From NCBI GenBank assembly GCA_002705125.1, contig PAHQ01000057.1, forward strand, positions 33,415 to 39,970: a stretch of DNA of 6,556 bases, given 5' to 3'. Numbering within the stretch: position 1 is the stretch's first letter; each line of letters starts with the position of its first letter. Position numbers and translations under genes: made by a program. The notes below the pieces were generated by a model. That model ran no database searches, had not been told where the DNA came from, and worked only from the letters and a program-made list of their open reading frames with translations. Source of the DNA: Verrucomicrobiales bacterium (GTDB lineage: Bacteria > Verrucomicrobiota > Verrucomicrobiia > Verrucomicrobiales > DEV007). Shown here one piece after another: positions 1-5,833 of this stretch.

Positions 1-146
1 AAAAATTCAGACTAATTAGCACTTTTTTTGTTCATAATCTACAATTAGCCAATAAATCGAGCATTATATCTAATCCGAGCAGTAAAATAAAACTAAGTAA
101 ATAATGAAAGTTGCGCTAACTATTGGGTATGGTTCAGAGTAAAAAA

Positions 147-668
147 ATGATTAATATGATGAAATCTTTGGCACTAATTTTAATGCTACTAATGGTTTTA
201 GGAGCTAAGCGCAAAGATTTAGGACTGATCAGCTTTCACCTAGAATCTGGACAAGAATCAAAGAAAGAAGAAAGCATACAAATCAGAGTCTCAAATAAAA
301 TATTTAGTGTACTTAAAAAGCCTTCATTCAACCAAAGAGATATTGATGGATTTTATCCATTCCTTTCAGAGGATGGCGAAAGCTATGGGATATCATTCAA
401 GCTAAAGAAAAAAAAAGCTGAAGAACTGAGCACTCTATCAACAGTAGCAAGAGGAAGAAGGTTAGTCACAGTTTTAGGAATGGAGCCTGTCGATTTTGTG
501 GTTATTGATGGACCGATTCAACACGGTCATATTACTTGTTGGAAAGGATTCACCGAAAAAAGTATTGGGAAATTTGAGTCTCTTGGATTAAATCTAATAG
601 AGCCTAAAGGTCCCACTTCAACGATTGCTCCCCCGGAGCCCTTGCCTCAACAAATAGATTCAGAATAG
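147..668 (+). CDS. Small exported or membrane-anchored protein with a SecD P1-head-like core
   Basis: I do not recognise this as a named family; function is unknown. The 173-residue product starts with a short basic n-region and a hydrophobic stretch (about residues 8-20, LALILMLLMVLGA) followed by KRK. This reads as a signal peptide or an N-terminal membrane anchor; the -3 Leu makes a clean cleavage site doubtful. Residues 58-146 follow the order of the SecD periplasmic P1-head domain: a segment ending in a GISFKL strand, an A-E-E-L-S-T-L-S-T helix like SecD's 'F..LT', a basic Gly-Arg turn, a VLGMEPV segment where SecD has 'ivlDg.v', then GPIQHGHIT and a 'GFTEKS' segment like SecD 'I..G.a.itG.fs.eeA'. 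The tail (153-168) is proline-rich. There are no SecD membrane helices, so it is not a translocase subunit by itself. The start at ATG 147 is chosen for the GAG seven nt upstream and the short n-region; ATG 129 and TTG 123 are alternatives. It precedes the M23 gene by 18 nt. The gene call is firm; the fold call is inference. Confidence 0.8.
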   Translation: MINMMKSLALILMLLMVLGAKRKDLGLISFHLESGQESKKEESIQIRVSNKIFSVLKKPSFNQRDIDGFYPFLSEDGESYGISFKLKKKKAEELSTLSTVARGRRLVTVLGMEPVDFVVIDGPIQHGHITCWKGFTEKSIGKFESLGLNLIEPKGPTSTIAPPEPLPQQIDSE

Positions 669-686
669 TACTTTTATCTTATAAAA

Positions 687-1736
687 ATGAATTTCACTGT
701 TCTGAAGAAACGGTATACTTTTACACTATTTCTGTATCTAATTTCTACGTTCATATCGAATGCACAATACAAGAGACTGGATTTGGTGCTAGCAACGCCT
801 AACACTGAAATATTTGGACAGGATCTTTCAAAATTCTACATGTATACAGACCGAACATTTGAAGGGCAACCTAGCAAGCCGTGGCAAGGGGGAAAATATG
901 GTTATGTAAGAAATCCCAAAAGGACCAATTCGGGTATTTTATATAGTAGATTCCATGAAGGTGTAGACATAAAGCCCGTTAAACGAGATTCGAGAGGAAT
1001 CCCTCTTGATAAAGTACGTTCAATATCTCATGGCACAGTGGTACATACTAGCAAATCGGCAGGTGCTAGTAATTATGGCCGATACGTTGTTATCGAACAC
1101 GATTGGGGATATGGAAAATTTTACAGCCTATATGCACATCTTGCTGACATTTCCTGTAACAAAGGACAAAAGGTAAGACCAGGTACAAGCATTGGAATAC
1201 TAGGATACACTGGTGATGGTATTAATAAAACTAGAGCCCATTTACATCTCGAGCTAAATCTAATGTTGAGTAAGAGTTTTGAAAAATGGTACAAAAAAAA
1301 TTATGTCGCTCCAAACAGGCATAGCTTATTCAACGGAATTAATTTGGCTGGAATAGATATAGCGCAACTCTACAATGAGTACCGCCGAAACCCAGTCATT
1401 ACATTACCTGAATTTATTTCAAAAGTTGAAACTTACTGGAAACTATTGGTTCCTAATAATGGGATTCCTTTAATAATGAAATCCTACCCTTGGCTAGGCT
1501 CAAAGATGGATAAAGCTAATGGCAACCCGTCTTGGGAAATAAGTATGAGCCCCTCAGGCATTCCTCTAAAGATTGAACCCAACATGAAGAAGGTAACCTC
1601 TCCAACAATAAGTTGGGTAAAATTCTCTGCTACACCCCATGCTTGGAACACAAGGTCACGCCTTACTGGCACTAAAGATAAAGCAAGATTAACTGCAAGC
1701 GGTCAAAGATTTGTTCAATTACTTCTTTGGAAATAA
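687..1736 (+). CDS. Secreted M23 (LytM-type) peptidoglycan endopeptidase
   Basis: This is a zinc metallopeptidase of the M23 family, expected to cut peptide cross-links of peptidoglycan in the periplasm, or to act as a LytM-type cell-wall factor. It has 349 residues. Residues 1-26 form a Sec signal peptide with a plausible cleavage after SNA (24-26). The LytM domain spans about 85-195. The first zinc-ligand pair is H90 and D94 (HEGVD), H151 lies in YAHLAD, and the HLH pair is H185/H187. All four active-site positions of active LytM enzymes are therefore present, suggesting a working enzyme and not an EnvC/NlpD-like degenerate activator. Residues 112-170 show the usual beta-rich G-x-V-V...V-V-I-E-H...Y-S-L-Y-A-H-L...G...G pattern. 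Residues from about 205 to 349 match nothing I know. No good ribosome site precedes ATG 687. The gene probably shares a transcript with its upstream neighbour, and its stop abuts that of the convergent M20 gene. Substrate and cross-link specificity cannot be read from the sequence. Confidence 0.95.
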   Translation: MNFTVLKKRYTFTLFLYLISTFISNAQYKRLDLVLATPNTEIFGQDLSKFYMYTDRTFEGQPSKPWQGGKYGYVRNPKRTNSGILYSRFHEGVDIKPVKRDSRGIPLDKVRSISHGTVVHTSKSAGASNYGRYVVIEHDWGYGKFYSLYAHLADISCNKGQKVRPGTSIGILGYTGDGINKTRAHLHLELNLMLSKSFEKWYKKNYVAPNRHSLFNGINLAGIDIAQLYNEYRRNPVITLPEFISKVETYWKLLVPNNGIPLIMKSYPWLGSKMDKANGNPSWEISMSPSGIPLKIEPNMKKVTSPTISWVKFSATPHAWNTRSRLTGTKDKARLTASGQRFVQLLLWK

Positions 1737-3074
1737 TTAGTTTAACCCTCCAATTTGTTTAATAAGGTTTCGGTTTAAGCGAATGCCATCATAAAAATTA
1801 TCAATTGAATAATTTTCATTCGGAGAATGTATCTGACAATCAGGCAAAGCTAACCCGAGCAGTAAAGTATCAACATTAAGCACATCTTTGAAAGTTTGAA
1901 CTATTGGAATACTCCCACCTTCTCTTATTAAAGCTGGGTCACAATTAAATGTCTCTTTCAATGCTTTCTGTGCGGCTAGACCATAGTCTGATTTTGGGTC
2001 CATAAGATATGATTTACCACTATGTCCAAATTCACATTCTATTCTTACTCCATCAGGTGTAACCTTATCTAAGTGAGCCTTGACCAAATTTAATATTTCA
2101 TCTGGGTCTTGGTCTGGAACAAGTCTAAAAGAGAGCTTAACGAAACTTTCAGATGGTATAACTGTTTTAGAACCTTCACCCTGATACCCCCCACCGATAC
2201 CATTTACTTCTGCAGTTGGCCTAGACCACCTTCTTTCAAAATCCGTAAATCCACTTTCACCAAAAAGCTCGGTAGAGCCTGTCAAAAGAAGTGTTTCGTT
2301 GGGATCGACTTGAATGTTTGACCATGCTTGTTTCTCCCAATCCTCAATATCTTTAACTTTATCATAAAAGCCCTCTACGTTGACACTTCCATCTAATTTA
2401 TGAAGGCTAGAGATAAGTTTTGATATTGCTGAACAAGGGTTAGCCACTGAACCTCCAAAAACACCAGAATGCAGATCCCTACTAGGCCCAATAACTTTAA
2501 CTTCCATACAAGCAACTCCTCTGAGTCCATAGGTAAATGTTCCAATACCTGGCCCAATCATTCCAGTGTCAGAAACCGCAATAACATCACATTCAAGCTC
2601 ATCTTTGTTTTCCTTTAAAAAAGGTTCAAGATTTGGACTTCCTATTTCTTCTTCTCCTTCGACTAGAAAAATAATATTCACAGGCAATTCACCATCTTCA
2701 TTAATAGCTTCACCCAGACCTAAAAGATGAGCCAGGTTTTGACCTTTATTATCGGTTGAACCACGAGCAAATATTTTATCCCCCTCTATGAGAGGTTCAA
2801 ACGGTGGGGAGTTCCATAGATCAATTGGGTCTGCTGGCTGCACATCATAGTGACCATAAATCATTACCGTCGGCAAACCTTCTTTATGGATGTTTCTTCC
2901 AATCACAATGGGGTGTCCTGAAGTCTCATGAATACTTGCCTTAAGGCCAACATCAATAATCTTTGTTTTTAACCATTCAGCACACTCTCTTACATCCGCT
3001 TTGTATCGGCTATCTGTCGACACACTAGGAAATTTTAAATACGTAATGAGATCGTCTAGATGTTTTTTATTCAT
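1737..3074 (-). CDS. M20 family dipeptidase (M20/M25/M40 metallopeptidase)
   Basis: This is a cytoplasmic di-zinc exopeptidase of the M20 family, closest in motif style to the dipeptidase/carnosinase group, expected to hydrolyse dipeptides or short peptides. It has 445 residues, normal for the group. Counting from ATG 3074, the ligands and catalytic residues are all present: H75 and D77 in GHYDVQP, bridging D108 in RGSTDNKGQ, general-base and ligand E142/E143 in EGEEEIGS, D169 in SDT, and H416 in IHSPNE. H202 (LHSG) marks the lid/dimerisation domain, which runs from about 185 to 300. An upstream TTG at 3098 would add eight residues and overlap the M50 gene. I prefer ATG 3074, because the family begins just before the 'L..ylkfPSVST' segment. 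The start lies 17 nt after the M50 stop, so the two are either translationally linked or separately transcribed from the extended -10 element in that gap. No signal peptide is visible. The exact peptide substrate is not predictable. Confidence 0.95.
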   Translation of the reverse strand: MNKKHLDDLITYLKFPSVSTDSRYKADVRECAEWLKTKIIDVGLKASIHETSGHPIVIGRNIHKEGLPTVMIYGHYDVQPADPIDLWNSPPFEPLIEGDKIFARGSTDNKGQNLAHLLGLGEAINEDGELPVNIIFLVEGEEEIGSPNLEPFLKENKDELECDVIAVSDTGMIGPGIGTFTYGLRGVACMEVKVIGPSRDLHSGVFGGSVANPCSAISKLISSLHKLDGSVNVEGFYDKVKDIEDWEKQAWSNIQVDPNETLLLTGSTELFGESGFTDFERRWSRPTAEVNGIGGGYQGEGSKTVIPSESFVKLSFRLVPDQDPDEILNLVKAHLDKVTPDGVRIECEFGHSGKSYLMDPKSDYGLAAQKALKETFNCDPALIREGGSIPIVQTFKDVLNVDTLLLGLALPDCQIHSPNENYSIDNFYDGIRLNRNLIKQIGGLN

Positions 3075-3081
3075 GACTCTA

Positions 3082-3090
3082 ATTATAGCA
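3082..3090 (-). promoter_or_regulatory. Extended -10 promoter element (TGCTATAAT) in front of the M20 dipeptidase gene
   Basis: Read on the minus strand, the bases right after the M50 stop codon are TGCTATAAT, a perfect TGn extended -10 box. The last T is at 3082, so transcription would start at 3075 or 3074, the latter being the A of the dipeptidase ATG. The resulting mRNA would be leaderless or carry one extra base. No -35 match stands at 17 nt (GCGTAG), which fits the extended -10 class, where a -35 is dispensable. The motif is short and the region AT-rich, so a chance match is possible. Confidence 0.4.
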
Positions 3091-3091
3091 A

Positions 3092-3772
3092 TTACCAATA
3101 ACCTCTACGCGCTCTTTCAGCGGCCTGAAAATTCTGATAGGCTAAAAATCCAAACATTATTGCAGCAAAAATAGAATTAAGTTTAATAAATAAAAGAAGC
3201 CCTGCTATTGCTGCAGTTATTCCACCAATTTTTCCTCTGAGAACCGGCTTCCTTTCATGCATAATATGACCCAAGAGCTGACCTCCGTCTAATGGATATA
3301 CCGGTAGAAGATTTAGAGCCGACCAGATAGAATTAATCCAAATCATCATAAATAAAAACCTAACAACATATATATTCAACGTTTCAGGATTAAGTACAGA
3401 TAATAAAAACCAACTAAGAGCGGCCATCATAAATCCAACCGCTGGACCCCCTATTGTAATTATGATTTTTTGCCTTCTTGTATATGATCCCTGTGACACA
3501 GCCATTCCCCCCATTCCATGAATAATGATTTGAGCCTTTCCTCCGTACTTTCGATAGGCCAAAGCATGGCCTAATTCATGACCCATAATGGAAACGAAAA
3601 AAACGAGAACCCAAATAAATAGATACCTAGTTTGTTCAACTGGATCACCCCCAAAACCACTCGACCCCCATATAAGAGGAATGATCCAGAAAGACCAATG
3701 AATGGATACTGGAAATCTAAAAAGATTAAACCTTAGTGTACCTGGTTGATTTGGGTCTGCTCCAAAAAACAT
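3092..3772 (-). CDS. Site-2-protease-type M50 intramembrane zinc metalloprotease
   Basis: This is an integral membrane metalloprotease of the M50 (S2P) family, which cuts substrates within or next to the membrane, often in signalling or membrane-protein turnover. It has 226 residues. The zinc-binding motif HELGH (H65, E66, H69) lies in a hydrophobic helix at about 50-71. The second conserved motif, NLLPVYPLDGGQ (154-165), supplies the third ligand D162. Other membrane segments are visible at about 21-36, 103-127, 133-157 and 184-212. A 'GGKAQIIIHGMGGMAVSQG' stretch (77-95) follows HELGH, as in the compact M50 group. No PDZ or CBS domain is present, so it is the minimal catalytic core, unlike RseP (PDZ) or SpoIVFB-like proteins (CBS). 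ATG 3772 is fixed by an in-frame TAG three codons upstream, and AGG five nt before the ATG is a partial ribosome site. It lies 69 nt after xylA and 17 nt before the dipeptidase gene. No anti-sigma factor or other obvious substrate is encoded nearby, so its target is unknown. Confidence 0.95.
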   Translation of the reverse strand: MFFGADPNQPGTLRFNLFRFPVSIHWSFWIIPLIWGSSGFGGDPVEQTRYLFIWVLVFFVSIMGHELGHALAYRKYGGKAQIIIHGMGGMAVSQGSYTRRQKIIITIGGPAVGFMMAALSWFLLSVLNPETLNIYVVRFLFMMIWINSIWSALNLLPVYPLDGGQLLGHIMHERKPVLRGKIGGITAAIAGLLLFIKLNSIFAAIMFGFLAYQNFQAAERARRGYW

Positions 3773-3841
3773 GTTAGCCTATGAAATGAAGGAATCTTAG
3801 ATAGTATTCCCGAATATCAAATCATAGTAAAATAAAGTTTT

Positions 3842-5179
3842 TTAGATAAAATCGTTAATTAAGTTTTCAAGCATCTCTTGACGGCCACTAGCAATATGAG
3901 GCTCGCCATTCTCATGAGTATGCTTCTCTAGTTCTTCAAAACCAATTTCACCAGATTCAATTTTAGCGCCAAGGCCAGAATCAAAACTAGAATATCTGTT
4001 GGAAACAAAATCACTCAGCCTTCCATCCTCTTTAATAGAATGTGCAATTTTAAGACCTCTGGCAAAAGCATCCATACCTCCAATATGGGCGTGAAAAAGA
4101 TCAACTGGCTCAAAACTTTCCCTACGACATTTTGCATCAAAATTAAGACCTCCCGTAGTAAACCCGCCCATATTAATTATCTCTAACATGATTTCAGTGG
4201 TAAGATAAATATCTGTTGGAAATTGATCAGTGTCCCACCCAATTAATTCATCACCGGTATTTGCATCTACTGAACCTAATGCTCCTGCCGCCGCCGCAAC
4301 TCTCATTTCATGCATCATTGTATGACCCGCTAAAGTAGCATGATTCGTCTCTAGATTTAATTTTAAATGATCAATAAGATCATGCTCTCTTAAGAAATTA
4401 AGGCAGGCTGCTGAATCTGAATCATATTGGTGAGTTGAAGGTTCTCTAGGTTTAGGTTCAATATAGAATTGACCTTCAAAACCTATCTTCTTTTTATGGT
4501 CAACAGCCATATGAAGCATTCTAGCTAGATGATCAAGCTCACGCTTCATGTCTGTATTCCACAATGTAGAATACCCCTCTCTACCACCCCAGAATGTATA
4601 ACCTGTTCCTCCCAGCCTATGGGTAACTTCCATCGCTTTTTTTACTTGAGCAGCAGCATAGGCAAAGACATCTGCATTCGGACTTGTAGCTGCTCCTTGA
4701 TTATAGCGAAAGTGAGCGAACAAACAGGCAGTACCCCATAACAACTTTATTCCAGTTCTTTCCTGCTCCTCAGCTAAAACATCAGCCACTGCATCTAGCG
4801 CATCATTTGATTCCTGAAGCGAACCTAATTCTGGAGCAACGTCGCGATCATGAAAGCAATAGTATTCTACTCCAAGCTTATCCATGAATTCAAAGGCAAC
4901 CCTTGCCCGGTTTTGAGCATTTTCAATGGAGTCACTACCGTCATCCCAAGGCCTCTGTGCGGTGCCACCACCAAATGGATCCGCCAAAGGATTGCGCATG
5001 GCATGCCAATAGGCGATTGAAAATCTTAAATGATCTTTCATCGCTTTGCCGCCAATTAATTCATCAGCGTTATAATGTTTGAAAGCCAAAGGGTTTTTTG
5101 AATCTGGACCTTCGTATTGAATTTTTTTTATTTCTGGAAATGCTTCGGATGACATTGGACTGTGATCATTCACTTTCAT
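3842..5179 (-). CDS. xylA: Xylose isomerase, class II
   Basis: This enzyme interconverts D-xylose and D-xylulose (and D-glucose and D-fructose) in the cytoplasm, using two divalent metals such as Mg, Mn or Co. It has 445 residues, the class II length with the N-terminal extension. Residues align with the E. coli enzyme at a constant offset of nine: catalytic base H110 and D113 in FHDRD, E241 and K243 in IEPKP, E277 and H280 in the [12 protein letters not shown] metal-1/metal-2 motif, D305 in SVDANTG, D316 and D318 in GWDTDQF, and D348 in NFDAK. W197 lies in the WGGREGY signature. All are intact, so it should be active. ATG 5179 is bounded by an in-frame TAA two codons upstream; ATG 5155 (nine codons in) is a possible alternative, and neither has a clear ribosome site. 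No xylB, xylose transporter or XylR is visible, and I found no convincing sugar-responsive operator in the 67-nt upstream gap. It could serve xylan breakdown elsewhere in the genome or another aldose. Confidence 0.98.
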   Translation of the reverse strand: MKVNDHSPMSSEAFPEIKKIQYEGPDSKNPLAFKHYNADELIGGKAMKDHLRFSIAYWHAMRNPLADPFGGGTAQRPWDDGSDSIENAQNRARVAFEFMDKLGVEYYCFHDRDVAPELGSLQESNDALDAVADVLAEEQERTGIKLLWGTACLFAHFRYNQGAATSPNADVFAYAAAQVKKAMEVTHRLGGTGYTFWGGREGYSTLWNTDMKRELDHLARMLHMAVDHKKKIGFEGQFYIEPKPREPSTHQYDSDSAACLNFLREHDLIDHLKLNLETNHATLAGHTMMHEMRVAAAAGALGSVDANTGDELIGWDTDQFPTDIYLTTEIMLEIINMGGFTTGGLNFDAKCRRESFEPVDLFHAHIGGMDAFARGLKIAHSIKEDGRLSDFVSNRYSSFDSGLGAKIESGEIGFEELEKHTHENGEPHIASGRQEMLENLINDFI

Positions 5180-5246
5180 GCATTAGCCGTCAAGAATGAA
5201 GCTTTAAAAAAATCTAAAGGGTCTACATTTCTTATAAAATATAGAG

Positions 5247-5780
5247 TTATAAGGAAAGATTCCATTGAACTGACTCACTAGGAAGACCAAACATTTTGAG
5301 TTTTTCTGATATTTCTGCCTCAGACGGTATTATTAAGCCCTCTTCTTTAATTTGTTTATAATCATCAGGAAATTCAGAATGGGGTAATACCTTTGAAGCT
5401 ATAGCAAAGCATGCCCATGCACGCCATATTCGAATCTCAGCTCTAGGGCCAGACATCCTCGAAGCATAATGCTGCCAATGACGTCTTGGATTACCTAAAA
5501 ATTGACCCTTGTTGTCTGGTCTCTGAATTAAAATCCACCTTATGGAGGAATATGGAATAGGGTAACTCTTTAGGTATTTCTCATCTCTTTTAAGATCTGC
5601 ACTCATTGCACGATTTAACTGTAACAATGCTTGCGCAGGAAAACCTTGAACCCATTTACTCTGTGAATACTCGAGGCAAAGACGGTAGAAAGGAAGACCT
5701 CTATTATCACCAAGTGCACGAGAATCAGATGCTCTAATTTTTTTAGATATTTGCGGAAGCAATGGACAAGCTTCGTTCAT
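5247..5780 (-). CDS. Unrecognised Trp/Arg-rich cytoplasmic protein
   Basis: I cannot assign a function. The 177-residue product has no signal peptide, membrane segment or Cys-based metal motif. Residues 30-62 read as two amphipathic helices (FYRLCLEYSQSKW then FPAQALLQLNRAMSADL), resembling a TPR-like helical hairpin. Residues 80-127 are rich in Trp, Arg and His (RWILIQR, GNPRRHWQHYASRM, RIWRAWACFAIA). This spacing of aromatic and basic residues looks conserved and would suit a nucleic-acid or nucleotide contact, but that is speculation. The C-terminus (138-177) is acidic and basic, hydrophilic and probably helical. ATG 5780 is fixed by an in-frame TAA four codons upstream; no ribosome site is apparent. 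It lies 53 nt after gltD and 67 nt before xylA in the same direction, so it is probably part of that transcript. Base composition and codon use look like its neighbours, with no sign of transfer. I believe similar proteins occur in Verrucomicrobiota, from memory and unchecked. Confidence 0.85.
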   Translation of the reverse strand: MNEACPLLPQISKKIRASDSRALGDNRGLPFYRLCLEYSQSKWVQGFPAQALLQLNRAMSADLKRDEKYLKSYPIPYSSIRWILIQRPDNKGQFLGNPRRHWQHYASRMSGPRAEIRIWRAWACFAIASKVLPHSEFPDDYKQIKEEGLIIPSEAEISEKLKMFGLPSESVQWNLSL

Positions 5781-5833
5781 ATAAGAGCATTAATATTAAA
5801 TCCTTGGCGATAGGGAGCCGACTAAAAAGGTGT

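Noticed and set aside
46..74. TAGCCA, 17-nt spacer, TCTAAT as a promoter for the plus-strand block
   Set aside because: Partial matches (4 and 5 of 6) in AT-rich DNA, and the same stretch may be the coding tail of an upstream gene.
71..90. A 20-base stretch matching 1851-1870 at 17 positions (shared CCGAGCAGTAAA)
   Set aside because: One copy encodes the TLLLGL stretch of the M20 protein and the other lies upstream of the first gene. There are only two copies, no further similarity around them and no repeat structure, so chance is the simplest explanation.
408..416. Run of nine A in the first gene as a programmed frameshift or slippage site
   Set aside because: The frame is continuous through it as KKKK, the downstream SecD-like pattern stays in the same frame, and no useful alternative frame follows.
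3075..3098. TTG at 3098 as start of the M20 gene, overlapping the M50 stop
   Set aside because: It needs a rare start codon and adds eight residues before the family's usual N-terminus; ATG 3074 fits better.
3791..3810. Inverted repeat GGAAT...ATTCC between xylA and the M50 gene, a possible terminator or operator
   Set aside because: The stem is only five base pairs with a ten-base loop and no T-run follows on the transcribed strand, so it is expected by chance.
3794..3820. TTGATA, 15-nt spacer, TAAGAT on the minus strand as a promoter for the M50 gene
   Set aside because: The -35 is good (5 of 6), but the -10 matches only 4 of 6 and the spacer is short. Too weak to list.
5200..5219. CTTTA...TAAAG inverted repeat with a T-run between the unknown gene and xylA
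   Set aside because: A five-base AT-only stem with the T-run in the loop and not after it; not a credible terminator.
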